Shown here one piece after another: positions 1 through 6,257 of a DNA stretch of 35,251 bases. The stretch covers positions 1 through 35,251 of the forward strand of contig JAURVT010000047.1 in assembly GCA_030655315.1 (NCBI GenBank), in the 5' to 3' direction. The notes under the pieces were generated by a model. The model made no database searches and was not told the origin of the DNA. It saw only the letters and a program-made list of their open reading frames with translations. Made by a program: the position numbers and the translations under genes. How positions within the stretch are numbered: position 1 is the stretch's first letter; every line of letters starts with the position of its first letter. Source of the stretch: Nocardioidaceae bacterium. Lineage in GTDB: Bacteria; Actinomycetota; Actinomycetes; Propionibacteriales; Nocardioidaceae.

Positions 1-79
1 TCAGCACCAGCGCGATGACGGACGCGGCGATGAACGCGACCGGGCGCTTGGTCGGTGGCGTGCTCGGTCCGGTGCTCAC
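1..79 (-). CDS. Small membrane protein of the Asp23 cluster (3' part outside window)
   Basis: Only the first 26 codons are in the window. The GTG start overlaps the stop of the upstream Asp23 gene as GTGA, so the two are probably translationally coupled. The visible N-terminus is short and basic (PPTKRP) and runs into a hydrophobic stretch (VAFIAASVIALVL) that should be a transmembrane segment. Actinobacterial Asp23 operons commonly end in small membrane proteins of this kind (DUF6286/AmaP-like), which anchor soluble Asp23 proteins to the membrane. That assignment rests on position and the hydrophobic start only; the domain itself lies outside the window. Confidence 0.6.
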   Translation of the reverse strand, partial: MSTGPSTPPTKRPVAFIAASVIALVL

Positions 80-501
80 TGGACCCTCCTTCGGGGGGTG
101 TCGTCCTCGGTCTGGGTGATCACGTGGACGGTGACGTCGACGCGCCGCACGTCCAGACCCGACAGGGTGGTGGTGCGGGCCGCGACGCCGTCGCGGACCT
201 GCTGGGCGATCCGTGCGGCCGGGGCGGGCCAGATGACGGCGACGTCGAGGTCGATCCAGGCGCGGTTGCGGTCCAGGCGGACCGACGCGCGCGGGTAGCC
301 GCGGCCGGTGGCCTTCTGCAGGGTCGAGGCGTTGCGGACGGTGCCCTCGACCTCGTCGGCGGCGCGCTCGGCGATGTGCGTGACGGCCTTGGAGCTCACG
401 TCCAGCGAGCCACGCTCGGCCGGGTCACGGTCCGCGCCACCGGCCGCGTCGGACAACGCGAACGGCTCCGCCCGGGTCGCTGGGGCGGACGTGTCAGCCA
501 C
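76..501 (-). CDS. Asp23/Gls24 family envelope stress protein
   Basis: This 141-residue protein has a typical Asp23/Gls24 core: a segment around residues 35-55 (SSKAVTHIAERAADEVEG), a strand-rich middle (ASVRLDRNRAWIDLDVAVIW), a helix APAARIAQQVRDGVAARTTT and a final strand ending RRVDVTVHVI. Asp23 proteins are small cytoplasmic proteins tethered to the membrane and linked to envelope stress. The GTG start overlaps the preceding DUF2273-like gene by 8 bp, and its own stop overlaps the next start (GTGA), so it sits mid-operon. It differs clearly from the two other Asp23-like proteins upstream. Family assignment is fairly secure; specific function is unknown. Confidence 0.8.
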   Translation of the reverse strand: MADTSAPATRAEPFALSDAAGGADRDPAERGSLDVSSKAVTHIAERAADEVEGTVRNASTLQKATGRGYPRASVRLDRNRAWIDLDVAVIWPAPAARIAQQVRDGVAARTTTLSGLDVRRVDVTVHVITQTEDDTPRRRVQ

Positions 502-670
502 GACGGCCCCGCACGATCTCGGTCACGTCCAGCTCACCGTCGATCTGGCCACCGACGAGGTAGCCGACGGCACCGAGCACCAGGGCCAGGAGGAATCCGC
601 CGAACCCCCCGACGGCGATGGCGATGGCGAGCAGCAGTCCGGCGATGAGGCCGACGGTCGAGGTGGTCAT
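494..670 (-). CDS. DUF2273-like small integral membrane protein
   Basis: This 58-residue protein has two hydrophobic helices (TVGLIAGLLLAIAIAVG and FGGFLLALVLGAVGYLVGG) followed by a short charged tail (DGELDVTEIVRGRRG). That is the layout of the DUF2273 proteins that accompany Asp23/Gls24 genes and are thought to help dock them at the membrane. The ATG at 670 is chosen because a strong AAGGAG lies just upstream; a longer upstream frame has no homology-like content. It overlaps the next gene by 8 bp. A perfect 14-bp hairpin lies about 50 bp upstream of its start. Confidence 0.75.
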   Translation of the reverse strand: MTTSTVGLIAGLLLAIAIAVGGFGGFLLALVLGAVGYLVGGQIDGELDVTEIVRGRRG

Positions 671-718
671 GGGGGTGTCTCCTTGGATGAGGTGCAGGGG
701 TGGTGCGCGAAGTGGGGG

Positions 719-761
719 GCCTGGACGGCCGCTGCTGGTGCGGCGGTGCGGCCGTCCAGGC
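719..761. repeat. Perfect 14-bp inverted repeat between two Asp23-operon genes
   Basis: The arms are GCCTGGACGGCCGC (719-732) and GCGGCCGTCCAGGC (748-761), an exact inverted complement around a 15-nt loop. It lies in the 100-bp gap between the second Asp23-like gene and the DUF2273-like gene, the only sizeable gap in this minus-strand operon. No T-run follows in the direction of transcription, so a classic terminator is not certain. An attenuator or mRNA-processing hairpin that sets different levels for the two halves of the operon is equally possible. Confidence 0.6.
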
Positions 762-770
762 GTCGGGGGG

Positions 771-1202
771 TCACGCCGGGCGGGCGACGTCCTCGACGGT
801 GACGTCGACGGGGCCGTCGACGAGGGCGCGGACCGAGCGGCGCACCGAGTCCGCGGTCTCGCGGACGGAGGAGCCCCACTCCACGACGACGTGGATGCTG
901 GCACCCCCGTCGTGGAGCCGGACGCCGTTCACGCGCCGACCGGGCAGGTACGTCGCGACCTCGCCGAGGACCCCGCCGTGCAGGTCGGCGACGCCCGGGG
1001 TGGACAGGACCGCCTCGGCGACGACGTCGGCGGGATCCGGCTCGGGCGCGGGCGCCTCGGCCTCCGCCTCGGCGGTCTCGAGGTCGGTCAGCTCGACCGG
1101 CTCGGCCGCCGGGGCGGTGACGATGACGTCGGGCTCGAGGACCGGCTCGGTCACGGACCCGTCGTGGTCGCCACCGGGGCGACCGGGCGTGTCACTCGAC
1201 AC
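771..1202 (-). CDS. Asp23-like protein with acidic N-terminal extension
   Basis: This 143-residue protein has two parts. Residues 1-60 are low complexity and strongly acidic, rich in Glu, Ala and Pro. Residues 60-143 form a short Asp23-like domain: STPGVADLHGG, GEVATYLPGRRV, a central strand around residues 100-110, a helix RETADSVRRSVRALV and a closing strand PVDVTVEDV. The LHGG...GEVATYLPGRR block is typical of actinobacterial Asp23 paralogues. The GTG start overlaps the stop of the upstream Asp23 gene by 11 bp, supporting co-transcription. The acidic extension is probably disordered and could mediate interactions; that is inference. Confidence 0.7.
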   Translation of the reverse strand: MSSDTPGRPGGDHDGSVTEPVLEPDVIVTAPAAEPVELTDLETAEAEAEAPAPEPDPADVVAEAVLSTPGVADLHGGVLGEVATYLPGRRVNGVRLHDGGASIHVVVEWGSSVRETADSVRRSVRALVDGPVDVTVEDVARPA

Positions 1203-1647
1203 GGCTCTTGTCGTCCTCGTGGTCGTCGTCCGAGCCGTCGTCGAGGTTCACGTCGTTGACGGTGATGTTGACCTCGGTGACTTGCAGGCCCGTCATGCGC
1301 TCGACGGCGCTGATCACGTTGCGACGCACACCGGCCGACAGGTCGGCGATCGAGACGCCGTACTCGGCGACGAGCTGAACGTCGACGGCGGCCTGGCGCT
1401 CGCCGACCTCGACCGACACGCCCTGGCTGTGGTTCGTCGACGAACCGGGGATGCGCTCACGCAGCGCACCGACCGCACGGGCGGCGCCGCCACCGACGGC
1501 GTAGACACCGGAGACCTCGCGGGTCGCGATGCCGGCGATCTTCGAGACCACGGTGTCGGCGATCGTGGTGCGACCCTGCTCGGTGACCAGGGGACCGTTG
1601 GCCTTGGTGGCGACCTCGGTGGACTTCTCGGTGCTGCTGGTGCTCAT
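1192..1647 (-). CDS. Asp23/Gls24 family envelope stress response protein (first gene of operon)
   Basis: This 151-residue protein is the canonical member of the cluster. GRTTIADTVVSKIAGIATREV, SGVYAV, the strand QAAVDVQLVAEYGVSI, ADLSAGVRRNVISAVERMTGL and VTEVNITVNDVNL follow the Asp23/Gls24 family order closely. The tail is acidic (DDGSDDDHEDDK). The ATG at 1647 is preceded by AGGAAGG at good spacing, and a much longer upstream frame is antisense to the sigma factor gene. It opens a minus-strand operon of at least five genes. The 157-bp gap upstream, shared with the divergent sigma factor gene, should hold the promoters and contains a CRP-like site. Confidence 0.88.
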   Translation of the reverse strand: MSTSSTEKSTEVATKANGPLVTEQGRTTIADTVVSKIAGIATREVSGVYAVGGGAARAVGALRERIPGSSTNHSQGVSVEVGERQAAVDVQLVAEYGVSIADLSAGVRRNVISAVERMTGLQVTEVNITVNDVNLDDGSDDDHEDDKSRVE

Positions 1648-1723
1648 GGGTACGAACCTTCCTGATTCGACGTGTGGATGCCCCTTAGTCGGAAGTCGGG
1701 CACGAACCCTCACGGCGATCTCA

Positions 1724-1739
1724 TGTGATCTGGGCCACA
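1724..1739. promoter_or_regulatory. Candidate CRP/GlxR-type site between Asp23 operon and sigma factor gene
   Basis: TGTGATCTGGGCCACA matches the CRP-family consensus TGTGA-N6-TCACA at 9 of 10 defined positions. It lies midway in the divergent intergenic region, about 80 bp from either start. AT-containing palindromes of this type are uncommon in such GC-rich DNA. Elsewhere in the window an adenylate cyclase and a cAMP-binding-domain protein are encoded, so cAMP signalling is plausible, but no CRP gene is visible here. Confidence 0.35.
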
Positions 1740-1803
1740 CCCATGATCGAGGGTCGACCGAGGGGCCCGCGGGGTCTTGGGGAGAGGTTGAGGCAAGGTG
1801 TAG

Positions 1804-2595
1804 TTGCACTTTCAAGTGGCAGCGGTCGCCCCCCGGACCCACGATGGCCTCGTGCTCACGAACCAGGCGGCGCACCCGCCGGACCCGGTCCCCGGGACGT
1901 CGACCCCCGACCTGGGCCCGCTGAGCACGACCGACCCCGCCGCGGAGGTCGACCTCGACCCGCCGCTCGACCTGGACGCGACGAGCGAGCCGTGGGCCCC
2001 CGAGGACCTGCGCTCGGCGAGCGTCGGCGTCGACGAGCCCCCGGTGGACCTGCGCGACGCGAGCGACGAGGCGCTGGTGCGGGCGTCCGGCCTGTGCGAC
2101 GACCTCGCGTTCGCGGTGCTGGTCGACCGGCACGGCCCGGCCCTCCTGCAGTTCGCCCGGCGGATGATCGCCGACGAGCACGAGGCCGTCGACGCCGTCC
2201 AGGAGACCTTCATCTCCGCCTGGCGGGGCCTGCCCGGCTACCGCGGGCGGTCGTCCTTCCGCACCTGGCTCTACCGCCTGCTGCACCGGCGGGTGGTGGA
2301 CCTGACCCGCGTCCGACGCCCGGTGCCGATCGACGACGTCCTCCTCGACGCCTTCCACCGCCCGTCCACCGACGACCCGCTGCAGCACCTGCTCGACGAC
2401 GAGCTGGTGGAGGCGCTCGAGGTCGCCCTGGGCGAGCTGCCGTGGAACCAGCGGGCCGCGTGGCTGCTCGCCGAGGTGCACGGCATGACCTACGACGAGA
2501 TCGCCACCACCTTGGCGATCAGCCCTGGCGCGGTCCGCGGCCACCTGCACCGCGGGCGACGCACCCTGTCGGCGAGGATGGAGAGATGGCGATGA
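1804..2595 (+). CDS. ECF-type RNA polymerase sigma factor
   Basis: The protein (263 residues from TTG 1804) has an Asp/Pro-rich N-terminal stretch of about 95 residues, then sigma region 2 (about 100-165: FAVLVDRHGPALLQFARRMI, DAVQETFISAWRG, SSFRTWLYRLLHRRVVDLTR). Region 4 is at about 205-260 (LGELPWNQRAAWLLAEVHGMTYDEIATTL, then SPGAVRGHLHRGRRTL). It is divergent from the Asp23 operon and its stop overlaps the next Asp23-like gene as ATGA. The start is uncertain: TTG 1804 has AAGG 5 nt upstream and an in-frame stop directly before it, but GTG 1816 or GTG 1852 are possible. No anti-sigma factor is visible. Control of the Asp23 genes by this sigma is inferred from position only. Confidence 0.85.
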   Translation: MHFQVAAVAPRTHDGLVLTNQAAHPPDPVPGTSTPDLGPLSTTDPAAEVDLDPPLDLDATSEPWAPEDLRSASVGVDEPPVDLRDASDEALVRASGLCDDLAFAVLVDRHGPALLQFARRMIADEHEAVDAVQETFISAWRGLPGYRGRSSFRTWLYRLLHRRVVDLTRVRRPVPIDDVLLDAFHRPSTDDPLQHLLDDELVEALEVALGELPWNQRAAWLLAEVHGMTYDEIATTLAISPGAVRGHLHRGRRTLSARMERWR

Positions 2596-3065
2596 CCCCG
2601 CGCGACCCCGCCGAGCGGGCCGCCGACCTGCTCCGCGACGAGCCGGTCGACGGGTGGTCGGAGATCTCCGCCTCGATCATGGGCCAGGTCCGCCGCACCG
2701 TCATGCCCTCGGACCCCGTCGTCGTGCACGGCCCGGACGGCGCCGTGGCGCAGGACGACCAGGGCTCCCGCTCCTACGTGTCGGCCCGCGTCGTCGTGGC
2801 CGCGCTCCGCACCCGCCTGACGAGTGCCGCCTTCTCCCCCAGCGCCATCCGTGTCACCACCGACGACGACGACCGCTGCTCCGAGGTCACGGTCGAGATC
2901 GTCTGCTCCTGGGACACCGACTTCCAGCACGCCGGCCGGCGGGCCCGCGAGGTCGTCGAGACCACCCTGCTCGACCTCGTGGGCGACGATCCCGCCTTCG
3001 ACCCGGACACCGCGGTCCACGTCCACGTCGGCGACGTCACCACGGGCGACACCCGCACCACCTGA
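2592..3065 (+). CDS. Asp23-like protein co-transcribed with the sigma factor
   Basis: This 157-residue protein has an N-terminal segment AADLLRDEPVDGWSEISASIMGQVRRTV, then a SYVSARVVVAALRTRL helix, a strand pair around EVTVEIVCSWDT, a helix QHAGRRAREVVETTLLDLVG and a closing strand VHVHVGDV. The second half follows the Asp23/Gls24 layout, although sequence similarity is distant. ATG 2592 is preferred over ATG 2586: it forms an ATGA overlap with the sigma factor stop and has GGAGAG six bases upstream. Coupling to the sigma gene suggests the two work together, for example as stress output or as a sensor or regulator of the sigma. That role is speculative. Confidence 0.7.
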   Translation: MTPRDPAERAADLLRDEPVDGWSEISASIMGQVRRTVMPSDPVVVHGPDGAVAQDDQGSRSYVSARVVVAALRTRLTSAAFSPSAIRVTTDDDDRCSEVTVEIVCSWDTDFQHAGRRAREVVETTLLDLVGDDPAFDPDTAVHVHVGDVTTGDTRTT

Positions 3066-3086
3066 CCGGACGGGACCGCACGCGGC

Positions 3087-4961
3087 TCAGGTCAGCGGAC
3101 CCGGCGTCACGAGCGCGAGGGCCGGCTCGTGCTGCGGCCCGGGGGCGGGACGCGCGAAGAGGAAGCCCTGCGCCCCGATGCAGCCCATCGCGACCAGGGC
3201 GTCGCGCTGGTCGGGCGTCTCGACCCCCTCGGCGATGACCTCGGCGCCGAGGCTGCCGGCGAGGTGGACGATGGCCGAGACCACCGTGGCCGTCGTGCGT
3301 CCGCACGCGACCTCGGCCACGAACGACCGGTCGATCTTGATCACGTCGACGGGCAGTCGGCGCAGGTACTCGAAGTTGGAGAAGCCGGTGCCGAAGTCGT
3401 CGATCGCGACCCTCACGCCGTCGGCCCTCAGGGAGGCAAGGGCCTCGACGGCCGGCCCGCACTGGTCGGCCACGAGGTTCTCGGTCACCTCGAGCACCAG
3501 CTGGGTCGGGGGCAGGCCGTGCGCCAGCAGCGAGCGGCGCACGGTCTCGGCCCAGCCGGGGGTGACGAGCTGGACGGGAGAGACGTTGACGCCCATCTGG
3601 ATCGGTCGGCCGGTCTGCCGGGTCCACCGCGCGGCACGCTCCACCGCCACGTCGAGCACGTGGGCGCCCAGGGCCCCGATGGACCGGTCGGCCTCGGCCC
3701 AGGCGATGAACTCGGCCGGTGACACCGGCCCCGCGGTCCGGTGCTGCCACCGCGCGAGCGCCTCGTAGCCACGCACGTGTCCGGTGTCCATCTCGACCAC
3801 GGGCTGGAAGTGGACCTCGATCTCGCCGCGTTCGAGCGCGTGCCGGAGGTCCTGCTGGAGCGTCGACAGGCGGCGCACCAGGTCGGTCATGCCCGGGGCG
3901 TAGACGACCACGCAGTTCTTGCCGCGGTCCTTGGCCGCGTAGAGGGCGACGTCGGCGTCGCGCAGCAGCGCGGTGACGTCGCGCCGGGCCTGCGCGGTGA
4001 CGACGGCACCCCGGCTGCGCGCCCCCGCCGGCAGGTCGGCCGGGCGACGGGTCACGTCGAGCCCGGCGACGCCCATGCTGGCGCCGACCTCGAGGCTGAC
4101 CTCGCCGACGACGACCGGCGCGGCCAGGGACCGGAGCATCCGGGACGCGGCCTCCTCCACCTCGCGCGGGCGGGCGTGCACGATGGCCGCGAACTCGTCG
4201 CCGCCCAGGCGGGCGAGGGTGTCGGTGGCGCGCAGGCACCCCGCGAGCCTCCGGCCCACGGCCGTCAGCAGCTGGTCGCCCACGTCGTGGCCGTGGGTGT
4301 CGTTGACGGTCTTGAAGTCGTCGAGGTCGATGAACACGACGCCGAAGGGGGCCGACCCGCGCGCGGCCGCCGTCGTCAGCTGCTGGAAGCGGGTGCGGCT
4401 GCCGAGGCCCGTCACGGCGTCCCGCAGGACGACGTCCTCGTGCAGGCGCCAGGCCGCGAGGCTTGTCGTCGCGGCCACGAGGAAGAACGCGACGTTCACG
4501 CCCGTGCTGGACCACGTGTCGGCGGCGGTGGCGCCGGTCGTCGCCTCGCCCGTCACGCCCTGGACGAGGTAGAACACCGACATCGACCCGACGACGGTCC
4601 CGAACGGACGCCAGTCCTCGTAGAGCGCGACGACCGCCACGACCACCAGCACCTGCAGGTGCGCGACGGCGACGCCCACCTCGAGCGACGCGAGGACCAT
4701 CGGGCCGGCCGCGAGGCTGAGGGCGGCGAGCACGGTCCGCGCCCGGGGCTCGACGTCGGGGACGAGCGCGGTCACGCACGCCAGGAGGCTGAGGACGGCG
4801 ACCGCGGTGGGGACGCCGGCCGACGGCAGCCGGGAGACGGCCGTCGCCAGCACGACCCCGACCTGCAGCAGCGCGAACGCGACCACGACGCGGTGCCGGT
4901 GGCGCCAGGTCGACCCCGGCAGCATCTGGCCCGACGGCAGCAGCTGGTGGACGAGGCTCAT
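3087..4961 (-). CDS. Membrane GGDEF-EAL bifunctional c-di-GMP protein
   Basis: This 624-residue protein begins with about six hydrophobic segments (about 25-175), then a GGDEF domain (about 178-355) and an EAL domain (about 360-615). The diguanylate cyclase signature RLGGDEF is intact at 253-257, with an inhibitory-site motif RATD at 244-247. An Arg/Ala-rich insertion of about 20 residues (about 302-328) separates the GGDEF core from its last helix. The phosphodiesterase half keeps E400-A-L, EVTEN (about 491-495), DDFGTG (521-526) and the QG...P end, so both activities look possible. ATG 4961 has GGGGAGGA upstream. It is the last of three neighbouring c-di-GMP genes and lies just downstream of the PAS-GGDEF gene, with a 121-bp gap that could hold its own promoter. 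Confidence 0.92.
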   Translation of the reverse strand: MSLVHQLLPSGQMLPGSTWRHRHRVVVAFALLQVGVVLATAVSRLPSAGVPTAVAVLSLLACVTALVPDVEPRARTVLAALSLAAGPMVLASLEVGVAVAHLQVLVVVAVVALYEDWRPFGTVVGSMSVFYLVQGVTGEATTGATAADTWSSTGVNVAFFLVAATTSLAAWRLHEDVVLRDAVTGLGSRTRFQQLTTAAARGSAPFGVVFIDLDDFKTVNDTHGHDVGDQLLTAVGRRLAGCLRATDTLARLGGDEFAAIVHARPREVEEAASRMLRSLAAPVVVGEVSLEVGASMGVAGLDVTRRPADLPAGARSRGAVVTAQARRDVTALLRDADVALYAAKDRGKNCVVVYAPGMTDLVRRLSTLQQDLRHALERGEIEVHFQPVVEMDTGHVRGYEALARWQHRTAGPVSPAEFIAWAEADRSIGALGAHVLDVAVERAARWTRQTGRPIQMGVNVSPVQLVTPGWAETVRRSLLAHGLPPTQLVLEVTENLVADQCGPAVEALASLRADGVRVAIDDFGTGFSNFEYLRRLPVDVIKIDRSFVAEVACGRTTATVVSAIVHLAGSLGAEVIAEGVETPDQRDALVAMGCIGAQGFLFARPAPGPQHEPALALVTPGPLT

Positions 4962-4976
4962 GTCCTCCCCATCGGC

Positions 4977-4988
4977 CGGTCCGGACCG
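4977..4988. repeat. 12-bp palindrome just upstream of GGDEF-EAL gene
   Basis: CGGTCCGGACCG is a perfect palindrome 16-27 bp upstream of the GGDEF-EAL start, between the ribosome-binding site and any upstream promoter. It could be an operator or form a small leader hairpin. Short GC palindromes are common in this genome, so confidence is low. Confidence 0.25.
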
Positions 4989-5082
4989 ATCGGCAGCCCA
5001 TCGCGGTCCCGACCTCCACCGACGGGTGAAACCTTGGCGTCGCCGGTGTTTCCGGCCCGTGACGCGGACGGCGCCGCCGTCG

Positions 5083-6099
5083 TCAGAGGACCGGAGCGGA
5101 CGCCCGACCGAGGTGGGTCACGGTCCAGCGCCGGCGGCCGGCCCGCTTGGACTCGTACAGGGCGAGGTCGGCGGCGGCGAGGACGCCGGTGGGGTCCACC
5201 GGGCCGCCGGGCAGGACGCAGGCGCCGATGCTCAGCGACACCCGCGGACGCACCGAGGCGTAGCGGCGACGGACGCGGGCCTCGACGCCGCTCATCAGGG
5301 CACGGGACGTCGCGACGGCGCGCTCCTCGCCGCCCGTGGGCAGCAGGAGCGCGAACTCGTCGCCGCCGAGCCGGGCCACCAGCCCGTCGACGTCGTCGAC
5401 GTGCGCGCGCAGCTGCTCGGCCACGTCGCGGATCAGGGAGTCGCCCGCCGCGTGCCCGAGGGTGTCGTTGACCGCCTTGAAGTGGTCGACGTCCACCAGC
5501 AGCAGCGACCCGGGCGAGGCCGACGCGCGGGACAGGTGCGTCTCGAGCGCGGTCGCGAAGGCCCGTCGGTTGGGGAGCTCGCTCAGCGGGTCGTGGCCCG
5601 CCAGGTACCTCAGGTGCTCCTCGGCCAGCTTGCGCTCGGTGAGGTCGCGGGTGACCTTGCCGAAGCCGAGCAGGTGACCGTCGTCGGTGCGCAGCGCGGT
5701 GATCACCACGTTGGCCCAGAACGTCGAGCCGTCACGCCGGACCCTCCAGCCCTCGTGCTCCACCCGCCCCTGGACCTCCGCCGTCGCCAGCAGCTCGTCG
5801 CAGCGGCCGGCCTCGACGTCGGCCCGGGGGTAGAAGACCGAGAAGTGCCGGCCCAGGACCTGCTCGGCCGTGTAGCCCTTGATGCGCTCGGCGCCGCGGT
5901 TCCAGCTCGACACGAAGCCGCCGGTGTCCAGGATGAGCACCGCGTAGTCGACGACGTCGCTGACGAGCTGGGCGATCGCGGCGTCGACGGGCAGCCCACG
6001 GCGGTGCGGACCGGCGTCGAGCACTCCACCGGCCCCCACGCCCGAGGTGACGACGCGCGCCCGAGCGGGGTCGTCGTCGGGGGGCCGGGCGGAGTGCAT
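5083..6099 (-). CDS. PAS-GGDEF diguanylate cyclase
   Basis: The 338-residue soluble protein has a PAS domain (about 40-160: VDYAVLILDTGGFVSSWNRGAERIKGY, the PAC part WANVVITALRTDD...GFGKVTRDLTERK) followed by a GGDEF domain (about 165-335) with RLGGDEF intact at 245-249. It lacks the RxxD inhibitory site that its two neighbours have (the equivalent positions are D and G), so product inhibition may be absent. The ATG at 6099 is chosen because the next in-frame ATG (6249) lies only 8 bp from the start of the divergent gene, which would leave no room for promoters, and the extra 50 residues look non-conserved. It is divergent from another GGDEF gene around a four-half-site array. Confidence 0.88.
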   Translation of the reverse strand: MHSARPPDDDPARARVVTSGVGAGGVLDAGPHRRGLPVDAAIAQLVSDVVDYAVLILDTGGFVSSWNRGAERIKGYTAEQVLGRHFSVFYPRADVEAGRCDELLATAEVQGRVEHEGWRVRRDGSTFWANVVITALRTDDGHLLGFGKVTRDLTERKLAEEHLRYLAGHDPLSELPNRRAFATALETHLSRASASPGSLLLVDVDHFKAVNDTLGHAAGDSLIRDVAEQLRAHVDDVDGLVARLGGDEFALLLPTGGEERAVATSRALMSGVEARVRRRYASVRPRVSLSIGACVLPGGPVDPTGVLAAADLALYESKRAGRRRWTVTHLGRASAPVL

Positions 6100-6170
6100 G
6101 GTCGTCCCAGCGTCCGGGAACGGCCCGACCTGAGGGAAGTCGGCCGGTGCATCGCCGCCGGAGGCCCAGA

Positions 6171-6208
6171 ATGGCCCGTTCGGGCCATCCCGATGGCCCA
6201 TCGGGCCA
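6171..6208. promoter_or_regulatory. Array of four alternating TGGCCC/GGGCCA half-sites
   Basis: ATGGCCCGTTCGGGCCAT (6171-6188) is a perfect 18-bp palindrome. It is followed by GATGGCCC (6192-6199), which also pairs with GGGCCATC (6182-6189), and then by GGGCCA (6203-6208). The half-sites alternate in orientation at 6172, 6182, 6194 and 6203, about one helical turn apart. The array lies between two divergent diguanylate cyclase genes, 72-109 bp upstream of the minus-strand start and 50-87 bp upstream of the plus-strand start. A dimeric or tetrameric regulator site is the likeliest reading; overlapping hairpins in RNA are an alternative. Confidence 0.55.
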
Positions 6209-6246
6209 GAGTTCAAGATTTGCTCCGCACCGTTGACCGATCTCGT

Positions 6247-6252
6247 CATAAT
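6247..6252 (+). promoter_or_regulatory. Candidate -10 element for leaderless GGDEF transcript
   Basis: CATAAT matches the TATAAT consensus at five of six bases and ends 5 bp before the ATG at 6258. A transcript starting at that distance would begin at or next to the start codon, that is, leaderless. This fits the lack of a usable ribosome-binding site before 6258. No convincing -35 box is seen at 17 bp spacing. Confidence 0.4.
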
Positions 6253-6257
6253 GAGGT

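Noticed and set aside
6233-6238. TTGACC as -35 box for the membrane GGDEF gene
   Set aside because: Only 8 bp separate it from CATAAT, too short for a standard promoter.
6100-6249. N-terminal extension of the PAS-GGDEF gene to ATG 6249
   Set aside because: It would leave 8 bp between divergent starts and place the half-site array inside the coding region; the added residues show no domain.
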